This document shows, piece after piece, positions 1 through 11,939 of a stretch of 64,000 nt of DNA. A program made the translations under genes and the position numbers. The notes below the pieces were generated by a model. It was not told the origin of the DNA, ran no database searches, and was given only the letters and a program-made list of their open reading frames with translations. The stretch's first letter is position 1, and every line of letters starts with the position of its first letter. Source of the DNA: Pelodera strongyloides (taxonomy: Eukaryota; Nematoda; Chromadorea; Rhabditida; Rhabditidae); the NCBI GenBank assembly GCA_036852015.1, contig JAANDG010000490.1, positions 48,004 to 112,003 of the forward strand, given 5' to 3'.

Positions 1-667
1 GTTAAAATCGACTTTCTAGGGTACGACTTGCATGAATAAACCGGTGGTGATCAAATATGTGGGATGTGATAATATACATTTTGTGGTACGTAACGTATGC
101 GGGGAGCTGTGCAACCTGCAACGTGATGTGCTCTGCTCTGGTGCGCCTACTATGCCCAGGCCCGCGCCAGGTTCTCCCGAACCCTGGGAATCATTTCGCG
201 AGAACCAGAAGATAGGGCGAAGGCGCCGCGCACGGTTGTACTTAGTCGTGCGCAGGTTGAATTTTCGTCCAATATCGCGCGATATTTTGGCGCCAGACGC
301 TCGCCGCCACCGCCTGAGTTTCACGTTGGAGAAGTGCCCCTTTGATTCTCCTTTCAGTTATAGTAGCTATGAGTTGATGATGCCCATGGTGGGGGATAGG
401 GTTGTTCCTCGTCACTGAACACAAGAGTGCCATTCGTGCCGAGACCCTTCAATTGCCTCGGTCCGCGGTCCATACTGTCGAATCTAAAGTAATCATGCAA
501 ATTAGTAATTAGCAAGGAAAATTAGTAATTAGCCTAGAAGAACGAGATAAATAGTCCAGTAATTGGCTGGATACGAAAGCAAGGATTTCTCGATGTGTGC
601 AACTAATCCGCCTCAAAGTATGCGTCATCTAGCAAGCCGTCTTCTCTCTCTCTCTGTCTCTCCATCT

Positions 668-708
<41 letters not shown>

Positions 709-818
709 GTCTCTCCATCTCCATCTCCATCTCTCTCTCTCTCTCTCCTCTCTCTCTCATTTTAGACGTATTGAAAGATCAACCGCAATAATATCTACCT
801 TTATAAAGGGTGAAAACC
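1..818. other. Flank downstream of TPRA1; TC microsatellite
   Basis: No gene is supported here. Positions 639-759 are a TC-rich microsatellite with CCATCT interruptions. Positions about 150-320 are GC-rich and resemble the dispersed GC-rich family seen elsewhere in the window (repeated CGCGC and CGCC words). The open frame at 32-418 lies over this stretch and shows no recognisable protein. Confidence 0.6.
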
Positions 819-3800
819 CTACCGTCTCTCATAGTCATCACTCCCAGTCCTGGTGGTTACTGTACTTTCTGCAGTGTCGTTTAGCATAAGTGGGGCATCA
901 TATGGATAGGGGAAGCGGTTCTCGCGAGTTGCTTCGAACAAGTCATCATAGGAGGGAGACTGGAGGCCTGGAGAAGAGAAGTGATGTTGAAAAGAATATT
1001 TTATAAACCATGGGACTCAGGAACTGTAAACGATGTCGTACTCCGAATATGTCCCCCTAAGTAATTGGACACTACTGCGCTGCTCAGCGAAATCAGGACG
1101 CGCCGAATTATGAACTCGGTGAGCCGCAACGAGATGTGCGAGGTGTGCGCGGCGTAGTCTCGGCTGAATTTTTTACTGCAGCATTATTACAAGAAAGTTG
1201 AAATGTGTCAATGTACCTGAGAATCTTGGATAATAACTCTCTGGCATCTCTCCAGTGCCTCTTTCATCCTTTTGCTGTCTATACGAAAAGAGACCTCCTG
1301 GAGCTGGGGCGGGAGCAGGAACTAGAAGAAAATATTGATATTTATTTTATTTATTCATTTTATTCACTTAAAGGTTTTATTGTGTCTGATCTCTGGCGCC
1401 AAATTGGTACCGATAAGTCATTCACCCTTACTTTGGGCTCTAACATAAGGCTAGGGCCAAAACCAAGTAATGCTAAAGGAATAGCTAGCATTGCGTACAG
1501 AGCCCACATGCTGAATTGGTCAATTATCTTATTCTAATATTTAAGATTGACAAAATTACTGTAACTTGGGTCTCAAACGAAATGCGAAAAGAAAGCTTAC
1601 TGCAATGTCCTCCTCAAGAAGGTAAAGTAGACGGACGGCGTGAAAAGAGTGAAATAGATGTACGTTGTCAGGTCGACCACACTAAATAGGCATCTGTTAG
1701 CAAGGTGTTACTGTCATTTCTTCAGTTACAGTAACCATGAAGTAAGTACTACGGTAGCAAGGCTAGTTGGCATTGTCGTCAATGCCTGATCCAAGCTATA
1801 TGAATATATAACTAACAAAATGAAATAATAATAATAATAAAGGCTCACCACATTCCATCAACGATATCAAAGAAGATGAGTGTGGCTCCAAACGTCTGCA
1901 TAAGATTCAGAAAGGCCAGGAAGGAGCAATAGAGGACGAAGGCGCCCTTACCTAAATGGAAATCACAGTTACAATAAATTCTAATAATATTTGTTTAGTG
2001 GTTGTAATTTTATTTAGAGTGTCGGTCTAGTCGTCCCTGAGGTAACTTTATAGAATTGGGGAAGGGTGTAAGTGTTGGCTAATGCTAATATAACCGATTG
2101 TAGCAGTCATAACAAAGGCAGAACCTGCCCCGCCCCACTTTCATTCCGATTATTTCTTACAATTAGTAAAAAAATAAATAAAACTATACTTACTCGGCAG
2201 GGTCACATAATTCCGGACGCAAGTCAGCGGAAGACACAGTACCGCGAGGTAGAGCTGGAAGACGAATATTTTCTAGGGGAATTAAAAAAGCCTACTAGCA
2301 CGGGACAGGAACCGAATGCGCCGGATTACCGGCCGCATCATCACCAACCATACATAACCTTCTTTTAGCGACTTCTCAAAATATACACAGGAACTTTCTA
2401 CGGTACATGAAGTACATAATGTACATATACGGTACATGCTCTACGATACACGGCACATCAGCCACCCATGACGCTCTTTTTAACGACTTCTCAGAAAATA
2501 TAAGAACTTACCACGACGAATAAAGCCGACGTAACAGCCCATAACGCCAGTCCTCCATGGAATGTAGGTCGAAGACGCCAGAATCATCAAAAAGATTCTG
2601 AAATAGGTCTTCTTATAAAAATTTGCCTCCAGACCTCTCTATATCTTTATCTTCTCTCCCTCTCTCTCTTCGCTCTCCCCTCTCTCTTCTCTCTCTCCCC
2701 TCTGTCTCTTTCTCTCTCTCGCTAAGCGTTCGCCAGGTCATCGCCAGATACACGCCACAGTGGTCCGCCAGAAATTGGCATCAAATTGCAAATGTAACAT
2801 ATGATTTCCCCCGCATGCTGTATAATCTGTGTAATTCATATCTCGTAAGTCACCACTTACCCTGTCGAGCAACTTAAATTCGAGAACGGTTTGTGCTGCG
2901 GAGTGGGCCAGAGATAGCACAAGTGTAAAGAGACTGGCCTTCAGAATAGACCAACCACTGTCCAGATGACCTGAAACACAGAGCAAATGTATAAAAATAC
3001 ATGACAAGAGGAATCGAAATAAAATATATATTTTAAGTTGGCCGAGTCAATCCTGCCCGCCACGACCACTACTTGCAGACTTATAGTATAATTATATTAT
3101 TATATTATGTTCGCGCAAATGTTTATAGTTAAATTGTGTTCCAATGGATATAAATTAGCTTTGCATGACGCAGGATGCAAAAAAAAAGGGTCGAATGCTG
3201 ATTCCACAACACGCAACCCCGTTTTCAAAATGTGCGCCGCATTATTGCCATGTTTTCGCCAAGACACCCTTATCCGCCAAAGATGCGCGAGACACAACTG
3301 CTCAGTTTCATCAAGTACCGTAACCCTTAAGATTCCCTAGAAACCACAAAGCCAAAATCACATCCCAATATTTGTTCCTTTATTAAACACGGAATCAGAT
3401 TTCTAAAAGCTTATTTCCCATTTAAAACATAAGGAAAAAGACTTTCGAAAAAAAGAGTCTCATATTTCTGTCTCTGGTTTCTTGAATGAAATCTACCGAC
3501 TAACAGAAAAAAAGTCAAAAAGGCATGAGGAAAGCAAGAATGTAAATATAATGAAAGAATTGGTGCAAAATCGAATAAAAACAATAAATACACTGGTTAG
3601 GTTAAAGGTACAAGTACATTAGATACCAAGCTAATCTCAAATGGAACGTTTTTTATGAATCGTAGCCTCATAGTTTTGAAAAAAAATCGAAACATCAGAA
3701 AAAATAACTTACCAAATAACAGACCAAATGATAAAACTGCTAGTTCAGCGGTAAGAAAGGCGCACTTCAAGCATATCCATAGGATCTGTAAAGTACTAAT

Positions 3801-5643
3801 TCAGAATATGAAATAGATATATCATAGCTCATAGCCATAGCAATAGAAAAATACTATGGCGTAACGGCAACTGCAACTGGTAAGGGTGCACGCTCTGGGG
3901 CGTAAAAAGATTTATTTATAAATTAATTAACTGAATAACTGAATAACTCTAATAAGAGTAACGAAGTCTAGTGGCGCTTTTGGGAAAAATAAACATTCCT
4001 AATTACAAGACACATAAATTCAAATACAAAGGGTCTGCACACATTCAAATAATCAAATGAAAAAAAAATAGTAATAATAAAAAAGTAAAATAACAAAAAT
4101 AAAATAAACAAACCTTATCAACCAATTCGCCCCATTCTTGTGTGAAACTAACTGATATTGACACAGTACACCGAGCCACGTTGAGAAGAGTGGTGAAACA
4201 AATCTAAATTGAATTTATATAAACGAATACTATATTATATATTTCTAACTTTTCTAACAATATAACATTTTACTATACTCTTCGAGTTTCGAGGGAGAGA
4301 GTGAGACAGAGAGAGAGAGAGAGAGGGAGAGACAGAGAGAGAGAGAGAGAACTAGAAAGAGAGATAGATAGAAAGAGAATAGAGAGTTTCTATCGCTACT
4401 TGCAGATAACCCAGGAGAACTGTGAACATCGCGACAAACTCGTTTTTTTTGGATGGCTTGGATAATGTTGGAAACGTTGTACAGCCGCAACGTTCGCGCA
4501 CAGACTGTCGTTGCCGACAGCACGCGGCCCCGCGCTCTAACCTCGCGACACAACCGCTCAACAAAACCAAAAGAGTTAACTTACCAGGAAAAAGAATGCC
4601 TTATAAACTGGGCTCTTGTTCTTGCGCATCCTTTTCCGCACTGTTCGATATTTGATAAATAAGAATAATAAAAAGAACAGATTTGGTATTAAGATGGCCA
4701 TATCCCAGTATCGAATCCTAAAAGTAAAATAAATAAATAAAATAAAATAAAAATATATTTTAAAATACACATACACCCACGTTACCAGCGCTACACTGTT
4801 AAAAAACCACCCCCATAAAAAAACAGTAAAGCAAAACACTTACACGATGAACTTACGAGAGTAAAAGGATAAAGATAAATAATATAATGATTACGTATAA
4901 TAAATATATAAATAAAAAAGTAATACAATTCAATATCTCGAGCTTGACAAAAAAATATATAATCAAATAACATATTAGTAAATAAATTATTAAATGAAAT
5001 AATAATAAGTATAAATAAATAAATAAATAAAAATAAACTCACCAGTATCCTCCAATTGTCGTCACGAGCACATCTTTACATAGGAAACGGATCTTTTCGT
5101 GCGTTTCACTGCCTGAAAACCTTATTATGCAAACTAAATATTATATACAATAAAGTTGGCCTCTTACGCCCTAAGAACCTGTCTTATTCAAGGGTGGTTC
5201 AATACAGTGTTCAAGCTTATGTATGAGCTTGTCATGCAGTGTCACGCAGAGGTTCTGACCAGAGTCGACGACGAGTTTCAGATGTTCAGCGTTTTGTGAG
5301 CTTCTTTTTTCAACCAATTTCAGGGAGAATAAATTACCAAACATGACCAATTTCTCGACGTCTTCATGCTAGGTGAAGACGGATCGCGACACTCATGAAT
5401 AATCTTAGCGCCATGTTCTCGCCGTCGGATTTTCGCCATGCTCTCGGCGCGCCAGATTTTCGCCACTCTATCGCCGCGCAGCTCCCGCGAATCAAAATTA
5501 AACAAGTGCTTACCAATAAAACTTTGGTTTGGGAACAATTCGTCGGCCCAATCGGTCAGGTTGAATATTGGGTCGTCCCGCATGAGGGGAAGACGCGCCG
5601 TTCCGAACGAAGTGCCCGGGTTATCGGGAGAAAGTACGGACAT
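819..5643 (-). CDS. TPRA1: TPRA1 orthologue (TPRA40/GPR175-type 7TM protein), 13 exons, one frame break
   Basis: Minus-strand exons: 5643-5514, 5112-5043, 4717-4585, 4203-4114, 3785-3713, 2970-2861, 2597-2512, 2254-2194, 1951-1849, 1681-1601, 1439-1432 (8-nt microexon, inferred), 1297-1217, 967-819. Phases match at every junction, giving about 391 aa (human TPRA1 is 373). Seen: IRYWDMAILIPN then a membrane segment, LLNVARCTVSISVS, ILWICLKCAFLTAELAVLSF, GHLDSGWSILKASLFTLVLS, FFDIVDGMCVVDLTTYIYF and FLRRTL. These follow the TPRA1 family in order. The tail LFSYRQQKDE...SDDYERR is cytosolic by homology. Known of the family: an orphan seven-pass membrane protein. Odd: the exon 2597-2512 needs a one-base frame change (see findings). 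The start is the ATG 5 nt after a TTCTTCCAG acceptor. Identity is secure; the microexon is less so. Confidence 0.9.
2512..2597 (-). other. TPRA1: TPRA1 exon 7 with internal frame break
   Basis: The exon enters in phase 0 and reads NLFDDSGVFDLHS, matching the family loop. It then needs the other frame to read HGGLALWAVTSALFVV, the next membrane segment, which joins in phase to the following exon (LYLAVLCLPL). The switch lies at about 2555-2563. Observed length is 86 nt; one more base would make 87, or 29 codons. The continuous frame would read out of the membrane segment, and the other frame has TGA TGA near the exon start. Either a one-base assembly deletion or a real disabling lesion. Confidence 0.8.
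4254..4384. repeat. GA microsatellite in TPRA1 intron
   Basis: GAGA-rich tract with GACA and GATA interruptions inside the intron between exons 4717-4585 and 4203-4114. The neighbouring 4440-4560 stretch is GC-rich and belongs to the dispersed GC-rich family. An open frame over it is not a TPRA1 exon, because 4717-4585 joins in phase directly to 4203-4114. Confidence 0.7.
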
Positions 5644-7480
5644 GGTTTCTGGAAGAAATTAATGTATAATTAATAATTTTCTTGAATAAATTAATCAATA
5701 AAGCGACATATTAACAAGAAGAGAGCAGTTAAGGAAAATTCGCATAAATAGTTGCAAAGTGACGAAAAATAAGAATCTGATTGTGAGCTGCAGAACGGAC
5801 TAAAAACAGTAATAAAATACGTGTTATATTAAGAAGAAAAAGTGACGGATTCTATTCAAGGTGCTCGCTCGGACTCGGCCAATGTGGCGGGACATGGTGA
5901 TATCTCTCTCTCCCTCTCCGTCTCTCTCTCTCCCTCTCTCTCTTCCTCCCTCAATAAATTTGGTGTTGAACTGGGGGAATGCGGAGAGGTGCGCGCGTCC
6001 TGTGGCGCTTCCGGGACAGACGGAGAGACCAAAAGGCCTTATTGGGTCCTCTGACTCTCTCTCTCTCTATTTCTCTCTCTGACTTTCGCTCTCTCTATCT
6101 CTCTGACTTTCTCTCGCTTCTCTTTCTCTTCCACTCTCTCCCCCCCACCTTCCCGAAAAAAAAAAAAGCCAAAAAAAAATACGGGGGATAAAGCTGAAAA
6201 AGGAAATCGAGAAAAAAAAACCAAAGCCAGAAACATTTCTCTCCAGTTTTGGAGTTTCTGCTCTGCAGGACTATGTGCAGCAAGTCTTTCTTACACAATA
6301 TTCTCTCTCCATTTCTCTCCTTCCCTCTTCCTCTCTTTCTCCCTCGCTCTACAAATTCTCTCTCTCTCTCTTGTTATCCTTTCCTCTCTCTTCCTCTCTC
6401 CCTCCCCCTCCCTTTCTCTTTTTTCCTAAAAGGAGTGCGCAGGGACGACATCCCTAATTTGCTCCCGGGGCTCTCTGCATTCGGAATTCCCGAAGACCCA
6501 TCACCATACACGGAAAATTAAATGCGAACGAGTGAGAGAGTGTGGGAATGTGAGTGAATGAGGGAGGGTGAGAGAAAGAGGCAGTACGCAATTCGATGAG
6601 AGGCTCGTCAGAAAAGAGAGTGAGAAAGAGTGGGTGAAAAACCAGACCACAAGGTAGAGAGGACCACAAAAAAAGGAGCGCGGACGTTGTTAGAGGAAGT
6701 GAGCTGTCAAGGTGGGGAATACATGGGAGTCAGAGGGAGAGAGAGAGAGAAAAGGCAAAATAAAGAGAAACAGAGAGGGAGAGAGACAAAGAGAGAGAAA
6801 GAGAGAGAAAAAATGTAAGAGATCAGCTGATCGGTGATTCCTCATACCTTAGAAGTCAGCGTGGTCTGAATCAGGACTGATGAGATAAGGAAATTCCAAG
6901 GAAAAGCTGGGGGGGGGACACTTATAGAGAGGGAGGGGGCGGCAGAGAGAGTGAGAGAGAGACAGAGAGAGGGAGAGAGAGAGAGAGAGGGGGAAGAGAG
7001 ACAGAGACATACAGAGATAACTGTTAGTCATATTGATGTATTCTTGAAAAATTCCTTCCCGACGGTGGATAGATGTGGATATCTAACATAGTAAATTTGA
7101 AATCTCAAATTCGCACTCGCTAGAACAACATAGTCATAGTGACCTTGCCTGGGAGAAGCACAAATCATAATCTGCAAGATCACGAAACTAATTTATACTG
7201 ACTAAAGATACCGGTCCGACCAACGCTTACGTAAAACAATTGTTGACGTCACCGCTATTTGGTGCTACGTCGTCACGAACGGAACCACCGTCGCCCACGG
7301 AGCTATTGATGAACCGGGCGCTGGTTGTTACTGGTGATTTCGGCACAGGATAGAAAACATTTTGTTTATAATAAATAGGGATGATGTAGTCCAGTATAGG
7401 CACCATAAATAGGAACTAATCAAAACGATTGTTCTCCCAATGTGTCGTGATATATTGATGGTTGTTTTGGGGACGAATGA
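5644..7480. repeat. Intergenic microsatellite-rich block
   Basis: TC tracts at 5902-5950, 6047-6135 and 6299-6420, then GA tracts at 6730-6815 and 6935-7015. The base bias switches strand near 6.5 kb. 7020-7480 is AT-rich unique-looking sequence with no exon I can defend. No gene recognised. Confidence 0.7.
5649..5658 (-). promoter_or_regulatory. Probable trans-splice acceptor of TPRA1
   Basis: The minus strand reads TTTCTTCCAG, then AAACC, then the ATG of TPRA1. An acceptor with no upstream coding exon, 5 nt before a start codon, is what spliced-leader addition looks like in nematodes. This is inference; an ordinary 5' UTR intron would look the same. Confidence 0.5.
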
Positions 7481-7527
7481 ATGATATTATCAATCAAATC
7501 AGGGGATAATCGGTGGTTTGTGCAAAG

Positions 7528-7538
7528 AGGGAGAGAAA

Positions 7539-7588
<50 letters not shown>

Positions 7589-7610
7589 AGGGAGAGAAAA
7601 GAAGAGAGAA

Positions 7611-7641
<31 letters not shown>

Positions 7642-7860
7642 TCAACTCCCTTTTTGTTTACGGAGGTAGTTTGGGGCGATGGATGGTAAAAACATCCTAC
7701 GCGAACGCAGGACGATGGATGAAGAGAGAAGAGAGAGAAGAGAGAAGAAAAGAGAAAAAGAAAGAAAGGACAAATAAGAGAGAAAGAGAATAGAGAGAAA
7801 AAGATAAAGTGGAAGAAAAAGAGAGAGAGAGAGAGAGGTAAAAAGAGGTAAAGAAAAAAA
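7528..7860. repeat. Long GA purine tract
   Basis: Two GA/GAAA-rich purine runs (7528-7641 and 7715-7860) separated by about 75 bp of mixed sequence. Long frames on either strand here (RERERE or SLSLSL translations) are artefacts of the dinucleotide repeat. Confidence 0.8.
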
Positions 7861-8014
7861 GACAGGTAAAGAGAAAGGGAAAGCTGAATGCAAAAGGTAA
7901 AACGGTAAACATAGAAAATAAGGTACAAATCCGATAACCGCCTTTGAATATATGCAAATCTTGCTCAATATATGGCCCCACATTTTTTTTGGACCGAAAC
8001 GAATCAAAATATAT

Positions 8015-8171
8015 TTAAAGCGAAATACTGGCCGGTTTTTGAAACACATCGAGTACACCAGCATTCTTATTGAATAAAAAATCGAGCTATATATTCGAGT
8101 AACTTGGCACACGGAGTAAGAATTCATTTGTCCGCGATGCGTTTCAAAAACCGGCCGGTATTCCGCTTTAA
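8015..8171. mobile_element. TTAA MITE, family A (AAGCGAAATACYGGCCGG ends)
   Basis: Flanked by TTAA, with inverted ends TTAAAGCGAAATACTGGCC and the complement of GGCCGGTATTCCGCTTTAA. Inside is the GGTTTTTGAAAC motif, also inverted at the far end. About 157 bp, too short to code. Same family as the copies at 23986, 32033, 33939, 39213, 41957, 45268 and 47477. TTAA target sites are typical of piggyBac-like elements, so these may be moved by such a transposase. None is encoded here. Confidence 0.85.
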
Positions 8172-8946
8172 AATCCATACAAAAACCGAACTTTCAATCG
8201 AAACACTTAGGGCATGCGGAACTAACTAAATCATCCAGAAAATAGTAGAATATACGTATACTACAGTACAAAAATAGTCGTATATGCAATATACGGTATA
8301 GTAATACAGTAGAATGCTTATGGATATAACGTAAGCTAATCGGCTGATAGGTCTGATCAATGAACTATTTCATACACATGTCTATCAGTCCGCCACTTGA
8401 ACCATCTGTTTATACTTTTCGCGAAATTTAAAAAAAACGTCCACACCCGATTACAGACGCCCATACATAGTTCTATAAATAGAGGTACAATATGTATACA
8501 GCGCAACTTTTAATATTATGAATTCATATTCACAAAAAGGAGTCATCATTTTTGTGGGTTGTGCTTAGTTAGATCTTTATGTATGGGCCGCTACAAAAAG
8601 TAGGTGGGCCCAGAAGTGGCCGCACAAAGTTCAGAACGCGGCCCGCACCCTTAGAGTGGGCCACAGTTGGACAGGATCGCGCGAGCATTTGGAGTAAATA
8701 TTGTTCGCGCACATGTGGCGCGCTCCCGGCGTACAAACGGCCCTTCCTGGATAAATGCGCGAAACGGGAATTGAGCCATTTTTTGGGGAAAAAAGCTGAC
8801 TAATATTCCAATGTGCTAGCTTTACAACCGCTTTTTCCCAATAATAATTTCATTACACACAAAAGGTCCAAAGTCGTTTTGTGGCGCAAAAAAGTGGGGC
8901 ACAAATTTATCGGGTGAAAATAATTGAAACAGATAAATCAGGGGAT

Positions 8947-8992
<46 letters not shown>

Positions 8993-9089
8993 CGAGAGAG
9001 TTCAAAAAAGTTAAACAACTGCTTACAACCCAAAGGGCAGATCGGGTCCTACGATCTTTAAAATCTCGAAAATGCGAAGAGTGAGTAGG

Positions 9090-9164
<75 letters not shown>

Positions 9165-9350
9165 AGAGAGAGAGAGAGGAAAGAGGGAGAAAACTCCCTA
9201 TCAACCGTGATCTAATTGTAAGAGCAATTATTCTACGTACTCTTAGAGTACATACAAGTCACAAACGCCAGAATGGAAAATAGTAAAGAATCGTATAGTT
9301 CACATATAAAAATTGAAAATATGAAAAATTTAGTTACCCTTGACGAAACG
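8172..9350. repeat. GC-rich island and GA tracts
   Basis: 8580-8780 is a GC-rich member of the dispersed GC-rich family in an AT-rich setting. GA microsatellites lie at 8956-9000 and 9088-9190. No coding exon supported. Confidence 0.6.
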
Positions 9351-9522
9351 TTAAAGCAGTATTGTACCTACTTTGGGAAAATTGCATATGATACGCACAT
9401 CCTATGTATCCTATGTAAATTTGGTGCCGGAAACTTCAGACGGGCACAACAAATTTGCATAGGATACACAGGATATGCGTATCATATGTAAATTTCCCAA
9501 AGTGGGTACAATACTGCCTATA
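9351..9522. mobile_element. Palindromic MITE, family B (AAGCAGTATTGTACC ends)
   Basis: Starts at TTAA with AAAGCAGTATTGTACCTAC. The far end is the complement (GTGGGTACAATACTGCC). The arms also carry GGGAAAATTGCATATGATAC and its complement, so the whole 172 bp folds into a hairpin. The right TTAA is degraded to TATAA. Relatives at 43401 and 44707. Confidence 0.8.
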
Positions 9523-10860
9523 AGTAGTCCATATACGCTGGCGTTGTTTCCTACGCACACGTAGTGGTTTACAACACCCTAATTTTTGAACACACCAGAA
9601 TTAATGCAATTAATTCTTATAAAAGTGCTCAGCGAGTGGCTACCCACATAATGTTAGGCGAACACGAAAGGACAAACAGATAATGGCCATTTCGTAATTT
9701 TATTAATAAAGAAAAGAGGCAGCTCCATCTACATTTGGAATATTATGTTCATCATTCGGATATTAAATTAGAGTGAAAGAAAACGAAACATCTGCCACAC
9801 ATAAGCCCAGTGCGAGAAAAGCGCCACGAGGTTAAAAACAGAACGAGCAAAGATTAAAAATAATTAACTAAATTATAGTAAATAAAAAAAATAGTAGATA
9901 AATAAACTATAAGTACATAAATAAATATGTAATAAAATTATAAATATACAAATACATAAAAAAATATATATATAAATTACAAGAAAATAAATAAATAAAA
10001 TAGTAAAATATAAGAGAGCACACATTCAACAGTCGATACTCCTTTTCCAATTTACATGCAAAATTTAACGGAAAAAAAACATAAAAACCATCAACACATT
10101 TTGCATATTGATTCTTGATGCTGTTTTCACGCTAAAATTCTGCCCCATAAGTCCTTATGAATTTTTATGGGTGTTCTTTAATAAACAATATAAATTTATA
10201 AATATAAACACTTTCAAAAATAAAATAAAAAAATATTATTATGAAAGTTATAAATGAAGTGAAATGAAAAAGGGAAGCCCATGAATAAATGACTAATCAG
10301 TATCAGTTTGTCTCATACGTGACAACTATTGGTTTCAAAGTTTCAAGCCGTACACACCCCCTTTTATCTCAAAACTAATAAAACTAATAAACTAATAAAA
10401 CAAACACAAAATAGATTTGCTGCCTTATACAAAGAGCACTAATCGACAACAAATTATCAATAAGATCAATTAAATTAATTGAAAACAAACTGGAATTACA
10501 GTACCATTACGATGTTTCCATTAGTTGATTTGCTGCACTTAATTTAGAAGAATTCATGACACACTGGCAGAAAATGCAAGCGATAAAGAATATTGTAAAG
10601 CGGTATTGCATGTGGTTTACGAAAAGTAAATTGGACTGGACAAATGCGTTCCCATGTTTCATAATCATACGTAACTTTTGCTACACAAAAAATTATGAAG
10701 AATAAAGTCAAAAACACACCCTAAAAACGTAAAACTCACGGAATTGCGTTGAGTTTTAGCGTAGCCTATCTTCCAAAAGGGTACTTACACCCTTATAAAT
10801 AAAGGAGTCGAACAAGGCAAAAGCTTATATACTCATCTAACTAGTAAACGTTTAACCTTA
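9523..10860. other. AT-rich intergenic stretch, no gene seen
   Basis: 9880-10020 is a run of AATAAATA-like low-complexity DNA. A fragment at about 10597 (AAGCGGTATTGCATGTGG) looks like one end of the MITE family found at 29851 and 52113. No defensible exon. Confidence 0.6.
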
Positions 10861-11067
10861 GGTTAAGGACAAGGAATATTCCTTGAAAAAAAATAAAAAA
10901 AATAAATAAATAAAAGAGAAAACAAATTTCCATCCGAGCCCATAGCATAGGAAAAGAGTGTTGAAATCGAACGTTTGGTCAGGAGCGCGAGAGATGACAA
11001 CATTGAGAGAGTGCAGACGGTTAGATTTCTCAGAGAAAGAGAGAGGAAAAAGAGAATGTTTAAGGGA

Positions 11068-11094
11068 AAAAAGGGGGGGGGGGGAGGGGGGGGG
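11068..11094. repeat. Uninterrupted G runs
   Basis: Two G runs (12 and 9 or more) split by a single A, inside a purine-rich region with GA repeats to about 11215. Could fold as a G-quadruplex on the plus strand. Confidence 0.7.
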
Positions 11095-11449
11095 AAAAAG
11101 GGTTGGGTTGACAGGTACGTTGACAGAGTGGAAAATTTGGAGCGGGAAGAGAGAGAGAATAAGAGAGAGAGAAATAGAGACATAGAGAAGTAGAGAGAGA
11201 AGATAAAGTAAGAGAGATATTCTGTGATCCCCGTGTACTTTACGTACACAAGAGTACACAAGAAGCTTGATTCTCGTAAAAGAAGAGTGTAATTTGAACG
11301 CTACAACATAAAGATCAGATTTCTCACATTTTTCATAACAAATAACAAATCCGGAGGATTTTTTGAACACGCTATGTTTCATTACTTGAATAAAAATGCT
11401 GGTTTACTGGAAACCAATACGATGTCGAAAAAGAGAATATTTTAAACGA

Positions 11450-11620
11450 GGTGTCGCACCGGTGTAAACACAGAGCGCCAGAATTGCGCCATCTTTTCGC
11501 TAGTGCCTCCGCGCCCGAAATGAGTAGTAAGTTGGCAATCCTTTGCCGCACCTGCGGCGCTGTGGACCCACTGCGCCAGAACTGCGCCATCTTTTCGCCG
11601 GGGCGCAATCGTGTGCTGGA
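11450..11620. repeat. Dispersed GC-rich element with internal duplication
   Basis: The motif GCGCCAGAAYTGCGCCATC followed by TTTTCGC occurs twice about 90 bp apart (near 11475 and 11570). Similar GCGCCA / TCGCC words occur at 5400-5480, 25240-25380, 33585-33615 and 40730-40830. Probably a dispersed repeat. Open frames across it are not conserved between copies. Confidence 0.6.
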
Positions 11621-11939
11621 TAGTACATTGAATACAACTGGTAGGAAATTTAGTGAACCAGAAACTAATCCTTAGAAAAAGAAAACCTTTCCAGAAAAAA
11701 AAGGTCGTGACCCCCACTCGTCCAAACAACAAAACAACGCAATATTAATCATTAATATATCATATTTTCCTAGAATTAGGATTTGCTTAGATTAGTGATC
11801 GGTGAATAATCTTGTAGTATGAGTATGTATAATTCTAAGAACAACAACAAGCATTCCCACAATATTGAGAAATACAAATATAAATGTAAATCTGAAAGTT
11901 GCGTGGGTGTGTATCAGTAATCCTGAGCTTCTTCGTATT

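Noticed and set aside
32..418. 128-codon plus-strand frame at the left edge
   Set aside because: Lies over a GC-rich repeat-like segment; Arg/Pro-rich composition, no family, opposite-strand frames equally open.
1021..1170. TPRA1 exon in the GC-rich stretch near 1100
   Set aside because: Open in one frame, but the exons at 1217 and 967 join in phase across it; the stretch belongs to the dispersed GC-rich family.
4352..4570. Extra TPRA1 exon near 4400 (FVAMFTVLLGYLQ)
   Set aside because: It resembles a membrane segment, but exons 4717-4585 and 4203-4114 join in phase and match the family without it, and it lacks a convincing acceptor.
7494..8178. Long overlapping frames (144 and 178 codons, minus strand)
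   Set aside because: They run through the GA/GAAA purine tract and a MITE; their length reflects the repeat, not selection.
10858..11382. 174-codon minus-strand frame
   Set aside because: Covers GA and G runs; composition is low-complexity and no splice partner or motif is seen.
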